Shown: positions 1 through 13,489 of the stretch, in pieces | How the letters are laid out: each line of letters begins with the position of its first letter | How positions within the stretch are numbered: the stretch's first letter is position 1 | Origin: Polaromonas sp. | Lineage (GTDB): Bacteria > Pseudomonadota > Gammaproteobacteria > Burkholderiales > Burkholderiaceae_C | Length of the DNA stretch: 64,000 bases | NCBI RefSeq assembly: GCF_029945925.1 | Contig: NZ_JAQSDN010000062.1 | Span: forward strand, 62,001-126,000 | Direction: 5' to 3' | Notes under the pieces: generated by a model | Told to the model about the DNA's origin: nothing | The model's input: only the letters and a program-made list of their open reading frames with translations | Databases searched by the model: none | Made by a program: the position numbers and the translations under genes

Positions 1-486
1 GCCAGGTACCCAGGTTTGCTGGGACGGCGATTGTTGTTTGAAACCATACGCCGCATGCTCAGTGCCCAGGTTTACGACGTGATGGACGCCACGGGCGCCG
101 CCTTGCGGGCTGCGATGCCGGCCGATGTGCAGGCTGTGCGCCAGCATCCGCCGCTGGTCTGCTTCAGTGATGAAATGGCCATGAAGTCCTCGTCCCTCAA
201 GCGTTTCCTGCTGCAAAATTTATACCGCCATCCGCAGGTGGTCGAGACCACACAGACGGCCCAGCAGGTGGTGCGCGACCTGTTTGCCGCTTACATGGCC
301 GATCCGGCGCAGATGCCGCAGGCGCACAGCGACAGGTTCGACCAACTGGGCAGCAGGCCGTCCGGCAGTGCAAGACACCAGGCCAGGCCCGAGCGCGTGG
401 TGGCCGACTACATCGCCGGCATGACAGACCGGTTTGCCGCCAAGGAACACGAGCGCCTGAACGGACGCGTGGTGTTTCCTGTTTGA
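1..486 (+). CDS. dgt: dGTP triphosphohydrolase, C-terminal part (gene enters from the left edge)
   Basis: The reading frame is open from the first base, so the true start lies outside the window. About 161 residues are visible. The ending, with the motif RVVADYIAGMTDRFA followed by a short basic tail, is the typical C-terminus of bacterial dGTPase, which cleaves dGTP to deoxyguanosine and triphosphate. The preceding helical segment (RRLLFETIRRM) also fits this family. The HD-domain metal ligands lie upstream and cannot be checked. The stop codon overlaps the proposed start of the following transporter, suggesting co-transcription. Confidence 0.8.
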   Translation, partial: ARYPGLLGRRLLFETIRRMLSAQVYDVMDATGAALRAAMPADVQAVRQHPPLVCFSDEMAMKSSSLKRFLLQNLYRHPQVVETTQTAQQVVRDLFAAYMADPAQMPQAHSDRFDQLGSRPSGSARHQARPERVVADYIAGMTDRFAAKEHERLNGRVVFPV

Positions 487-1700
487 GGACCGTTCATCCC
501 GCGAGCCTGGTGATCGCCGCCGGCGTGGTGGCGGCGCTGCATGTGGGCAAGCTGCCGCCAGCGTTGCCGGCGCTGCAGCAGGTGCTGGGTGTGTCCCTGG
601 TACAGGCGGGTTTTCTACTGGCGCTGTTTCAGCTCGCCGGGATGACGCTGGGTCTGCCGGCCGGGTTGCTGATTCAGCGCTACGGTCCGCGGCGCAGCAT
701 GCTCGCCGGCTTGCTGGTGCTCGGCCTGGCCAGCGCCCTGGGCGGTGCAGCGCAGGGTACGGCCTGGCTGCTTGCAAGCCGCGTCTTTGAAGGACTGGGG
801 TTTTTATGTGTGGTTTTGCCCGCGCCGGGGCTGCTGCGTGCACTGGTGCCCGCCGGGTGTTTGAGCCGCGCGCTGGGTGCATGGGGGGCCTACATGCCGC
901 TGGGCGCAGCACTGGCCATGCTCGTGGGGCCGTGGGTGATGGCGCAGGCCGATGTCGACTGGGGATGGCGAATTTTGTGGTGGCTCCTGTCCGCCTTGTC
1001 CGTTTTGCTCGCCATCGTGTTGTATCGCAGCGTCCCTGCGGACCAGCCTCTGGGAGAGAAGCCATCGCGAACCCCATCCCCTGCGGCGGCGCTTTTTTCC
1101 GGTAGCCGTGGCCTTCTAAGCCTGACGCTGCGTTCACGCGGGGTCTGGCTGGTGGCTCTGTGCTTTTCAATGTATTCAGGGCAGTGGCTGGCTGTAGTCG
1201 GATTTTTGCCGTCGATTTATGCTCAGGCCGGATTGCCCCCCGGCGTCGCCGCCTGGCTCACCGCACTGGCGGCGGCCGTCAACATCATCGGCAACCTCGC
1301 GGCTGGCCGCTTGCTGCACCTGCGTGTCCCTCCGCTGGCCTTGCTTGTTGCAGGGTTTGCCGCCATGGGCGGGGGTGCCTTGCTGGCCTTTGGGGTGGAT
1401 GCCAGCCCCTGGGTACGGTATCTGGCGGTGCTGGCTTTCTCAATGCTGGGGGGTCTGATCCCGGGGACGCTGTTCAGCCTCGCGGTTCGTCTGGCACCGA
1501 GCATGGCCACTGTGCCCACCACAGTGGGCTGGATGCAGCAATGGTCGGCCTTTGGCCAGTTCTGTGGACCGCCGCTGGTGGCGTGGGTGGCTGGTCTGGC
1601 GGGACACTGGCAGCTGACCTGGACGGTGACCGGTGCCTGCGCGCTGGCCGGCATGGGGCTGGCCTGGCAGATTCACGGCCTGCTGGAGCGCGCGCCCTAA
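483..1700 (+). CDS. MFS transporter, CynX/NimT-like
   Basis: A 405-residue polytopic membrane protein with about twelve hydrophobic helices. The loop between helices 2 and 3 carries the major-facilitator signature (LIQRYGPRRSML). Substrate is unknown. Overall resemblance is to the CynX/NimT type of small-molecule transporter. The start is uncertain: TTG at 483 overlaps the dgt stop by four bases, and GTG at 510 is an in-frame alternative that still leaves a complete first helix. Co-directional with dgt and probably in the same transcript. Confidence 0.75.
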   Translation: MRTVHPASLVIAAGVVAALHVGKLPPALPALQQVLGVSLVQAGFLLALFQLAGMTLGLPAGLLIQRYGPRRSMLAGLLVLGLASALGGAAQGTAWLLASRVFEGLGFLCVVLPAPGLLRALVPAGCLSRALGAWGAYMPLGAALAMLVGPWVMAQADVDWGWRILWWLLSALSVLLAIVLYRSVPADQPLGEKPSRTPSPAAALFSGSRGLLSLTLRSRGVWLVALCFSMYSGQWLAVVGFLPSIYAQAGLPPGVAAWLTALAAAVNIIGNLAAGRLLHLRVPPLALLVAGFAAMGGGALLAFGVDASPWVRYLAVLAFSMLGGLIPGTLFSLAVRLAPSMATVPTTVGWMQQWSAFGQFCGPPLVAWVAGLAGHWQLTWTVTGACALAGMGLAWQIHGLLERAP

Positions 1701-1942
1701 GTTCGTACCGGCATCGACTCCCCGGCCCGCCACTGCGAAGTGGTCATGCCATGCGCCGTGGCTTTGCCGGGTTTACCCATGGCCGGGGACTCGCCCTTGC
1801 ATAGCCTTATGACGTGTTGGCATTCTCCAACCGCCTTTTTCCATTCTGAACGTGGTCCGCTAAGCGAAGCACGCCGAATCGATAAGTGCATCCAGGCAGG
1901 CGGGTTCCCCTATGATGGCGTTGAACCACAGCGCACATTGTC

Positions 1943-2641
1943 ATGGCCCGCCTTCCCCGTCTGAGCCTTCCCGGCTACCCGCACCACGTCATCCTGCGCG
2001 GCAACAACCGGCAGGCCATTTTTTCGTGTCCCGCCGATTACCAGACCTTGCTGGACCTGATTGAGGAACACGCCAGAAAATCAGGCGTCGCCGTGCATGC
2101 CTATGTGCTGATGAGCAACCACGTTCATTTGCTGGTCACGCCGGAGGCCGCCGATTCCCTGCCACGCATGATGCAGGCCGTGGGCAGGCGGTATGTGCGC
2201 TATTTCAACGACAGGCAGGGGCGATCGGGCACCCTGTGGGAGGGGCGCTACCGCTCCACGCCGATCCAGACAGAGGCCTATCTGCTGGCCTGCATGGCCT
2301 ATATCGATCTCAATCCGGTGCGGGCGGGGCTGGTCGCCGAGGCGCGCGACTACCCCTGGTCCAGCCACGGCCACTACGTCGGAATGCGCAGCGACAGACT
2401 GGTAACGCCACATCCCCTGTTCTGGACTTTGGGGAACACACCTTTTGCGCGCGAAGCCGCCTACGCCGACATGGTGCGCGTGGGTGTGTCCGCCAGTCAG
2501 CAGGCAGCACTGACAGAATCGGCCCTGAGCGGCTGGGCGCTGGGGAATGCTGATTTCCTGGCGGACCTGCAAAAACGCACGGAACGCCGGCTCGTCAAAA
2601 CGCGGGTTGGACGCCCGGCGCGAAAACCAGACAGCCCCTGA
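1943..2641 (+). CDS. REP-associated tyrosine transposase (Y1/IS200-like, RAYT type)
   Basis: 232 residues. The N-terminal signature (LPGYPHHVILRGNNRQ) and the HUH metal-binding pair His60-Val-His62 identify a Y1-type HUH endonuclease. The segment WEGRYRSTPI and the helix YIDLNPVRAGLV (residues 120-131) are typical of the TnpA-REP/RAYT branch. The nucleophilic tyrosine is probably Tyr113 or Tyr120. Such proteins usually occur as single domesticated copies that act on short palindromes rather than as classical insertion sequences, and no terminal repeats of an IS are seen. A -10-like TATGAT lies at 1910-1915; no clear Shine-Dalgarno precedes the ATG. The 242 bases between the transporter and this gene hold nothing else I recognise. 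Confidence 0.85.
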   Translation: MARLPRLSLPGYPHHVILRGNNRQAIFSCPADYQTLLDLIEEHARKSGVAVHAYVLMSNHVHLLVTPEAADSLPRMMQAVGRRYVRYFNDRQGRSGTLWEGRYRSTPIQTEAYLLACMAYIDLNPVRAGLVAEARDYPWSSHGHYVGMRSDRLVTPHPLFWTLGNTPFAREAAYADMVRVGVSASQQAALTESALSGWALGNADFLADLQKRTERRLVKTRVGRPARKPDSP

Positions 2642-2683
2642 GCGGCCTTCCACTCTGGCGCTGTCAAGTTGATCATCGTCTTT

Positions 2684-2749
2684 AATCTGTCCCTATTTAA
2701 AACCATCAGATGTCGTAATTGTTTTAATTAGAATCTGACCCCAATTTTT
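2684..2749. repeat. Paired CTG(T/A)CCC motifs and small hairpin downstream of the transposase
   Basis: Two related direct motifs lie 48 bases apart: AATCTGTCCCTATTT at 2684 and AATCTGACCCCAATTT at 2732. Between them is a small perfect hairpin, TAATT-GTTTT-AATTA (2716-2730). Motifs of this shape commonly flank RAYT-type transposase genes, so this may be the target or end sequence of the element. The region is markedly AT-richer than its surroundings. Confidence 0.45.
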
Positions 2750-2876
2750 CCGCTTGGCATTGTTGTTGCACTGCACTATGCTGTCGTTCCTTGCGACCCA
2801 TTACGAAACTTGGGGGACAGGCTGGTGTGCAACGCGCACTCCGGCGCTGTTCTCCCTTACCGACCAGGAGTAAGCC

Positions 2877-7673
<4,797 letters not shown>

Positions 7674-7697
7674 ACAAGAAGTATCTGGAGTAGCCTC

Positions 7698-9176
7698 ATG
7701 GGAAAAGTCACCGGTTTCATGGAATACGAGCGCATCGAGGAAGGCTACAAGCCTGTGCCCGAGCGGCTGAAAAACTACAAGGAGTTTGTGATCGGGCTCG
7801 ACGATGCGCAGGCCAACAAACAGGCCGCGCGTTGCATGGACTGCGGCACGCCGTTTTGCAACAGCGGCTGCCCCGTCAACAACATCATTCCGGATTTCAA
7901 TGACATGGTGTTTCGGGGCAACTGGAAAAGTGCGATGGACACCCTGCACAGCACCAACAACTTCCCGGAGTTCACGGGCCGGATTTGCCCCGCACCCTGC
8001 GAGGCAGCCTGCACGCTCAACGTGAACGACGACGCGGTGGGCATCAAGTCCATCGAACACGCCATCATCGATCGCGCCTGGGCCGAGGGCTGGGTCCAGC
8101 CCCAGCCGCCTGCCCATCGGACCGGGAAAAAGGTGGCCGTGGTGGGTTCGGGCCCTGCGGGCATGGCTGCGGCACAGCAACTGGCGCGGGCCGGCCACGA
8201 TGTGACGCTGTTCGAGAAAAACGACCGCATCGGCGGCCTGCTGCGTTACGGCATTCCCGACTTCAAGATGGAAAAAACCCATATTGATCGCCGTGTGACG
8301 CAAATGCAGGCCGAAGGCGTGGCCTTTCGTACCGGCGTCATGGTCGGAAGGGCGAAAGACGCGCTGGGCAAGGACTCGAAAGTCATCAACTGGGCCAAGG
8401 AAACCATCACGCCCGAACAGCTGCAGAAGGATTTTGACGCCATCGTGCTGTCAGGGGGTGCAGAGCAGTCGCGTGACCTGCCCGTTCCGGGTCGGGAACT
8501 CGCCGGCATCCATTTCGCGATGGAATTCCTGCCGCAGCAGAACAAGGTCAACGCCGGCGACAAGGTCAAGGACCAGTTGCGCGCCGATGGCAAACACGTG
8601 ATCGTGATCGGCGGCGGTGACACCGGCTCGGATTGTGTCGGCACGAGCAATCGTCATGGCGCGGCCAGTGTCACGCAGTTCGAACTGCTGCCGCAACCTC
8701 CTGAAGAAGAAAACCGCCCCATGACCTGGCCCTACTGGCCCATCAAGCTGCGCACCAGTTCCAGCCATGAAGAGGGCTGCGAGCGTGAGTTCGCCATTTC
8801 CACCAAGGAATTCATCGGCGACAAGGGCAAGGTCACCGGTCTGAAAACAGTGCGCGTTGAGTGGAAAGACGGCAAGATGCAGGAAGTGCCAGGCTCCGAG
8901 CAGTTGCTGAAAGCCGACCTGGTGCTTCTGGCCATGGGTTTTGTGGCGCCGGTTGCACCGGTGCTGGACGCCTTTGGGGTCGAGAAAGATGCACGCGGGA
9001 ACGCCAAGGCGACTACCGACTTCACGGGCGGTTATGCCACCAATGTCCCCAAGGTCTTTGCGGCGGGCGACATGCGGCGTGGCCAGAGTCTGGTGGTCTG
9101 GGCGATTCGCGAGGGTCGCCAGGTGGCCCGCTCGGTCGACGAGTTCCTGATGGGCTTCAGCGACCTGCCGCGCTGA
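7698..9176 (+). CDS. gltD: Glutamate synthase (NADPH) small subunit
   Basis: 492 residues. GOGAT beta subunit: oxidises NADPH and passes electrons through FAD and 4Fe-4S clusters to GltB. The N-terminal cluster cysteines are Cys46, Cys49, Cys54 and Cys58, with a second set at Cys97, Cys101 and Cys105. The FAD-binding motif GSGPAG is at residues 150-155, and an NADPH-binding GGGDTGSD occurs near residue 305. Length and order match the family. It has a weak purine-rich ribosome site (TCTGGAGTAG) and forms an operon with gltB. Confidence 0.97.
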   Translation: MGKVTGFMEYERIEEGYKPVPERLKNYKEFVIGLDDAQANKQAARCMDCGTPFCNSGCPVNNIIPDFNDMVFRGNWKSAMDTLHSTNNFPEFTGRICPAPCEAACTLNVNDDAVGIKSIEHAIIDRAWAEGWVQPQPPAHRTGKKVAVVGSGPAGMAAAQQLARAGHDVTLFEKNDRIGGLLRYGIPDFKMEKTHIDRRVTQMQAEGVAFRTGVMVGRAKDALGKDSKVINWAKETITPEQLQKDFDAIVLSGGAEQSRDLPVPGRELAGIHFAMEFLPQQNKVNAGDKVKDQLRADGKHVIVIGGGDTGSDCVGTSNRHGAASVTQFELLPQPPEEENRPMTWPYWPIKLRTSSSHEEGCEREFAISTKEFIGDKGKVTGLKTVRVEWKDGKMQEVPGSEQLLKADLVLLAMGFVAPVAPVLDAFGVEKDARGNAKATTDFTGGYATNVPKVFAAGDMRRGQSLVVWAIREGRQVARSVDEFLMGFSDLPR

Positions 9177-9186
9177 CAGCTGCAGC

Positions 9187-9208
9187 CCCTCGCGGATGCC
9201 CGCGAGGG
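9187..9208 (+). terminator. GC-rich stem-loop after gltD
   Basis: Perfect 9-bp inverted repeat CCCTCGCGG / CCGCGAGGG with a 4-base loop, ten bases after the gltD stop. No T-run follows, so this is either a 3' stabilising hairpin or a weak terminator. Confidence 0.5.
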
Positions 9209-9378
9209 TGCCTTGCCTCGACCTGTCGCGCGAAACAGCAAACTTTCCTCCATTTTTTTTGCAGGCAGCAGGAAAATCAGGTTGCCAGGCTGAGTTGGGC
9301 ATCTTTTCCAGGCGATTCCTGTGAAAAATGAACGATTCCGAACGCCCGCGCGGGTCAGAGTAATCCCTTATGATCAAT

Positions 9379-9406
9379 AAGCCGGATAACCGGCTTTTGT
9401 CTTTTT
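9379..9406 (+). terminator. Intrinsic-terminator-like hairpin abutting the mlaF start codon
   Basis: Stem AAGCCGG / CCGGCTT (9379-9385 and 9390-9396) with loop ATAA, followed by the T-rich run TTGTCTTTTT ending at 9406. The mlaF ATG begins at 9407. The shape is that of a rho-independent terminator for gltBD, but its T-run replaces the ribosome-binding region of mlaF. Confidence 0.65.
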
Positions 9407-10252
9407 ATGGCCTCCTCTTCCAATTCATCCCTTGTCGAACTGCGTCACCTTACCTTTGGTTACGGTGAGCGGGTCATCCTGGACGACATTTCCCTGTCGG
9501 TACCGCGCGGCAAGGTGACGGCATTGATGGGGGCTTCCGGTGGCGGTAAAACGACCATTTTGCGGCTCATTGGTGGTCAGATTCGTGCCCAGTCCGGCGA
9601 ATTGCTGTTCGATGACCAGGATGTCACCCGGATGGATCAGGAGCAGATCTATGCGGCGCGCCGTCGCATGGGCATGCTTTTCCAGTTCGGAGCCCTGTTT
9701 GCCGACCTGAGCGTTTACGAGAATGTGGCATTTCCGCTGCACGAACACACCGACCTGCCCGAAGCCCTGATTCGCGACATTGTGCTCATGAAGCTCAACG
9801 CGGTCGGCCTGCGCGGCGCGCGCGATCTCATGCCCAGTGAGGTGTCCGGCGGCATGGCGCGGCGTATCGCACTTGCCCGCGCCATCGCGCTGGACCCGGA
9901 GCTGGTGATGTATGACGAGCCTTTTTCCGGCCTGGACCCGATCTCACTGGGAACAGCGGCGCGGCTGATCCGTCACTTGAACGACGCCATGGGTCTGACC
10001 AGTATTTTTGTCTCGCACGAGCTCGAGCAGACGTTTGCCGTGGCCGACCATGTGATCATCCTGGCCAACGGAAAAATTGCGACCGAGGGTACGCCCGAAC
10101 AAGTCCGGCAAAGCACCGATCCGCTGGTGTACCAGTATGTCAACGCCCTGCCGGACGGCCCGGTTCAGTTCCACTATCCCGGCCTGTCGGTTGAGGAAGA
10201 TTTTGGCCCCGGCCCCACGCCCGTTGCCCGGCAGCCAGGAGCCGCAGCATGA
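9407..10252 (+). CDS. mlaF: Phospholipid transport ABC ATPase MlaF
   Basis: 281 residues. ATPase of the inner-membrane MlaFEDB complex that moves phospholipids between the inner membrane and the periplasmic carrier MlaC. Walker A is GASGGGKTT (residues 42-50), the ABC signature VSGGM is at 146-150, and Walker B with catalytic Glu is LVMYDE (166-171). The next gene overlaps by four bases, giving translational coupling. No Shine-Dalgarno precedes the ATG; instead there is a hairpin and T-run (see findings). No other in-frame ATG occurs before the Walker A region, so this start is favoured. Confidence 0.93.
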   Translation: MASSSNSSLVELRHLTFGYGERVILDDISLSVPRGKVTALMGASGGGKTTILRLIGGQIRAQSGELLFDDQDVTRMDQEQIYAARRRMGMLFQFGALFADLSVYENVAFPLHEHTDLPEALIRDIVLMKLNAVGLRGARDLMPSEVSGGMARRIALARAIALDPELVMYDEPFSGLDPISLGTAARLIRHLNDAMGLTSIFVSHELEQTFAVADHVIILANGKIATEGTPEQVRQSTDPLVYQYVNALPDGPVQFHYPGLSVEEDFGPGPTPVARQPGAAA

Positions 10253-11028
10253 GCTGGTACAAACCTTCGGATGTCGGCTTTGCCACCCGCAGCAAACTCG
10301 CCAACCTGGGTCTGGGCGCGCGCCTATTCTTTCGGCTTCTTCTCTCTCTGCCTTCGACTTTCCGTCGTTTTGGCCTGGTGCGCGACCAGATCCATTTCCT
10401 GGGCAACTATTCGCTGGTCATCATTGCGGTGTCCGGCCTGTTTGTCGGCTTCGTGTTCGGCCTGCAGGGTTATTACACGCTGCAGCGGTTTGGCTCGTCG
10501 GATGCGCTGGGCTTGCTCGTGACCCTGACCCTGGTGCGCGAACTCGGGCCGGTGGTGACAGCCTTGTTGTTCGCGGGGCGGGCCGGCACCTCACTGACCG
10601 CAGAAATCGGCCTCATGAAGGCCGGCGAGCAGATCAGCGTCATGGAAATGATGGCTATCGATCCGGTGCAGCGCATCCTGGCGCCACGCTTCTGGGCCGG
10701 CGTGATTGTCATGCCCCTGCTGGCTGCCGTGTTCAGCGCGATGGGCGTGATCGGCGGGTGGGCCGTTGGTGTGGTCATGATCGGGGTCGATGCAGGGTCT
10801 TTCTGGAGCCAGATTCAAGGGGGGGTCGATGTCTGGAAAGATGTGGGCAACGGTGTGATCAAGAGTGTTGTTTTCGGCTTTACCGTCACCTTCATCGCCC
10901 TGTTGCAGGGGTTTGAGGCGCAACCCACGCCGGAAGGCGTGGCCAGCGCCACGACGCGCACGGTGGTGGTGGCGTCCCTGTCGGTTCTGGGTCTGGATTT
11001 CATCCTGACCGCGATGATGTTTACCTGA
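10249..11028 (+). CDS. mlaE: Phospholipid transport permease MlaE
   Basis: 259 residues. Polytopic inner-membrane permease of the Mla complex. It has about five to six hydrophobic helices and the conserved MlaE-family block LVRELGPVVTALLFAGRAG followed by EIGLMKAGEQI, which contacts MlaF. ATG overlaps the mlaF stop by four bases. The next gene starts ten bases downstream behind a GGAGG ribosome site. Confidence 0.94.
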   Translation: MSWYKPSDVGFATRSKLANLGLGARLFFRLLLSLPSTFRRFGLVRDQIHFLGNYSLVIIAVSGLFVGFVFGLQGYYTLQRFGSSDALGLLVTLTLVRELGPVVTALLFAGRAGTSLTAEIGLMKAGEQISVMEMMAIDPVQRILAPRFWAGVIVMPLLAAVFSAMGVIGGWAVGVVMIGVDAGSFWSQIQGGVDVWKDVGNGVIKSVVFGFTVTFIALLQGFEAQPTPEGVASATTRTVVVASLSVLGLDFILTAMMFT

Positions 11029-11038
11029 GGAGGGTGTT

Positions 11039-11545
11039 GTGCAACGCTCAAAAAATGATGTGTGGGTTGGTCTTTTTGTCATGATCGGCGCTGTGGCCAT
11101 CCTGTTTCTGGCGCTGCAGGCCGCCAATCTGCTGAACCTGAGTTTTCAGTCCACCTACCGGGTCACGGCCAAATTTGACAACGTCGGCGGCCTCAAACCC
11201 AAGGGCGCGGTGCGCAGCGGCGGTGTGGTGGTCGGTCGCGTGGAGTCGCTGGTGTTTGACGACAAATCTTTCCAGGCGCGGGTCACGCTGGCCATGGAGA
11301 GTCGTTATGCTTTCCCCAAGGACAGTTCGCTGAAGATCCTCACCAGTGGTTTGCTCGGTGAGCAGTACATCGGCATTGAAGCAGGATCGGACGACAAGAA
11401 CCTGGTGGCGGGCGACACCATCTCCAGCACGCAATCAGCGGTTGTGCTGGAAAATCTCATCGGCCAGTTTTTGTACAGCAAGGCGGCGGACAGCAGTACT
11501 GGCTCGGTGACTGCACCGCCGACAGGGAGTAACGAAAAAAAATGA
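11039..11545 (+). CDS. mlaD: MCE-domain lipid-binding protein MlaD
   Basis: 168 residues, GTG start preceded by TGAGGAGG. One N-terminal membrane helix anchors a periplasmic MCE domain (roughly residues 38-117) with the hallmark FDNVGGLKPKGAV and the hydrophobic segment ILTSGLLGEQYIGIEAG. It forms a hexameric ring atop MlaE. The short Ser/Thr-rich tail is normal for the family. The next gene overlaps by four bases. Confidence 0.93.
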   Translation: MQRSKNDVWVGLFVMIGAVAILFLALQAANLLNLSFQSTYRVTAKFDNVGGLKPKGAVRSGGVVVGRVESLVFDDKSFQARVTLAMESRYAFPKDSSLKILTSGLLGEQYIGIEAGSDDKNLVAGDTISSTQSAVVLENLIGQFLYSKAADSSTGSVTAPPTGSNEKK

Positions 11546-12288
11546 AACCACGAATCACAATGAACCGGACCGGTCTGTGGGCTGGACTGCTGGCGCTAGC
11601 ATTGCTGCAAGGCTGCGCCGTCGGCTCCAACCCGCGCGACCCGTTCGAGCCCTTCAACCGCAGCGTGACCCGTTTCAACGACGGCCTCGACGAAGCCATC
11701 GTCAAGCCGGTGGCGCAGGTTTACCAGGATACGGTGCCCTCGCCGGTGCGCACTGGCGTCAACAACTTCTTCGGCAACCTGTCGGACGCCTGGTCTTTCG
11801 TCAACAACGTGCTCCAGGCCAAGCCGCAAGCGGCCGTCGACAGCTTCATGCGTGTCAGCGTCAACACGCTGATCGGCCTGGGCGGCGTGCTGGACTGGGC
11901 CACGCCCATGGGGATAGAGCGTCATCGTGAGGATTTCGGCAAGACGCTGGGTCGCTGGGGTGTGGCCACCGGCCCCTACCTGGTGCTGCCGGTGCTGGGC
12001 CCCTCCACGGTTCGCGATGCGGCCGCACGTGTGGTCGACGCCAAAGGCGACCTGGTGTTGCAGATCGACAATGTGCCTGTCCGCAATTCGCTGTATGTCC
12101 TGCGCGCGGTAGACCTTCGCGCCAGCCTGCTGCGTGCCGGGGAGGTGCTTGATCAGGCGGCCCTGGACAAATACAGTTTCACGCGCGACGCCTACCTGCA
12201 GCGCCGCGGTGTGGTGATAGACACCAACGGCGATACCGAGGAGCGGTATGACCTGCCAGAATCGCCTTCGCCGGCACCGGCGAAGTAA
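11542..12288 (+). CDS. mlaA: Outer-membrane lipoprotein MlaA (VacJ)
   Basis: 248 residues. Outer-membrane component that removes mislocalised phospholipids from the outer leaflet and hands them to MlaC. Signal peptide ends in the lipobox LQGC with acylated Cys25. The family block DPFEPFNRSVTRFND follows directly. In enterobacteria this gene is unlinked; its placement inside the mla operon between mlaD and mlaC is usual in betaproteobacteria. Confidence 0.94.
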   Translation: MKPRITMNRTGLWAGLLALALLQGCAVGSNPRDPFEPFNRSVTRFNDGLDEAIVKPVAQVYQDTVPSPVRTGVNNFFGNLSDAWSFVNNVLQAKPQAAVDSFMRVSVNTLIGLGGVLDWATPMGIERHREDFGKTLGRWGVATGPYLVLPVLGPSTVRDAAARVVDAKGDLVLQIDNVPVRNSLYVLRAVDLRASLLRAGEVLDQAALDKYSFTRDAYLQRRGVVIDTNGDTEERYDLPESPSPAPAK

Positions 12289-12435
12289 AGAACACTTACA
12301 CGCAGTGCCATAACTTCACTGAACCGCGTGAACCAAAGCCGGAAAACGCTGTCAAATCAAGGACTTGCCTGTCAGTTGTGCCAAAGGGACATCCGCCCGG
12401 CCCGGCAGGCCTGTGTTCCGAACCGAAAGAAAGCC

Positions 12436-13071
12436 ATGAATCGTCGAATTTTTAGCCATGTCGTGGGGGCCTGCCTCGCAGGTGTTCTGCTGGCTGCCGG
12501 CCCTGTCGCAGGTGCCGTCGAAGAGGCGCCGGACGCGCTGATCAAGCGTACCTCCACCGAAGTGCTGGACATCATCAAGGCCGACAAGGCCATCCAGGCC
12601 GGCGACACCGGGAAGGTCATTGCGCTGGTCGATGGCAAGGTCATGCCCCATGTGAATTTCACGCGCATGACGGCTGCGACCGTGGGCCGGAACTGGCGCC
12701 AGGCCACCCCCGAGCAGCAAAAGCGCCTGCAGGAAGAGTTCAAGACTTTGCTGGTTCGCACCTATTCCGGGGCGCTGGCCCAGGTCAAGGATCAGACCGT
12801 CAGCGTCAAGCCGCTGCGGGCCGCGCCAACGGACAACGAGGTGATCGTGCGTACCGAGGTGATAGGTCGCAGCGAACCGATCCAGCTGGATTATCGCATG
12901 GAAAAAACGCCCACGGGCTGGAAAATCTACGACCTGAACGTCCTGGGCATCTGGATGGTGGAAACCTACCGTACCCAGTTCGCGCAGGAAATCTCGGCCA
13001 AGGGTGTGGATGGGCTGATCGCCGCACTGTCCCAGCGCAACAAGTCGAACGCGGGCGAGAAAAAGTCCTGA
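12436..13071 (+). CDS. mlaC: Periplasmic phospholipid carrier MlaC
   Basis: 211 residues from the ATG at 12436, which is preceded by GAAAGAAAG and opens a clear Sec signal peptide (MNRRIFSHVVGACLAGVLLA). An in-frame GTG at 12328 would place 36 non-signal residues before it and is rejected. The mature protein has the MlaC/Ttg2D family pattern (MPHVNFTRMTAATVGRNWR, then RTYSGALAQ). It shuttles lipid between MlaA and MlaFEDB. 147 bases separate it from mlaA. Confidence 0.92.
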   Translation: MNRRIFSHVVGACLAGVLLAAGPVAGAVEEAPDALIKRTSTEVLDIIKADKAIQAGDTGKVIALVDGKVMPHVNFTRMTAATVGRNWRQATPEQQKRLQEEFKTLLVRTYSGALAQVKDQTVSVKPLRAAPTDNEVIVRTEVIGRSEPIQLDYRMEKTPTGWKIYDLNVLGIWMVETYRTQFAQEISAKGVDGLIAALSQRNKSNAGEKKS

Positions 13072-13085
13072 ACGGAAAAGCTGCC

Positions 13086-13370
13086 GTGCTGACGCTTCCT
13101 CCTGTCCTGACCCATGCCGTGGCGGCTGGTTTTGCCCGCGGCCTGAAGCCCGAGCTGTTTGCCGCCGGGCCCGCGGAGGTGGTGGCCGACGCCGGTGCGC
13201 TGCAGCAGTTTGACTCCTCTGCGCTGGCGGTCCTGTTGGAGTGCCGCCGCCATGCGCTGGCCGCAGGCAGGCACTTTTCGGTGCGCGGAGCCCCGGCGCG
13301 ACTGCGGGAGCTGGCCGAGCTGTATGGCGTTGCGGAGTTGATTCCGCCAGCAGCGGTTGCCGCGGCCTGA
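13086..13370 (+). CDS. mlaB: STAS-domain protein MlaB
   Basis: 94 residues, GTG start. A small cytoplasmic STAS-domain protein that binds MlaF and is needed for activity of the Mla transporter. The STAS core is visible as QQFDSSALAVLLECRR (residues 39-54), with the family's conserved Asp-Ser-Ser. It follows mlaC after 14 bases and closes the mla operon. Confidence 0.85.
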   Translation: MLTLPPVLTHAVAAGFARGLKPELFAAGPAEVVADAGALQQFDSSALAVLLECRRHALAAGRHFSVRGAPARLRELAELYGVAELIPPAAVAAA

Positions 13371-13489
13371 ACCTTAAGGCCTGAAGGCGGGCGGGTTCGG
13401 GGTTTTTGGCCCCGCTTGGGTGCAGGGCTGGGGGCATTTGCGCTGCCGGGCCGGAAGAAACAGGCGCCAGCCCTTAAAATAGCGCGCTC

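Noticed and set aside
12328..12435. Upstream start for mlaC
   Set aside because: Would bury the signal peptide behind 36 residues without a hydrophobic core; ATG 12436 has a ribosome site.
13397..13414. CGGGG-N7-CCCCG after mlaB as a terminator
   Set aside because: Short stem, no T-run after it, and the region is GC-rich enough for this by chance.
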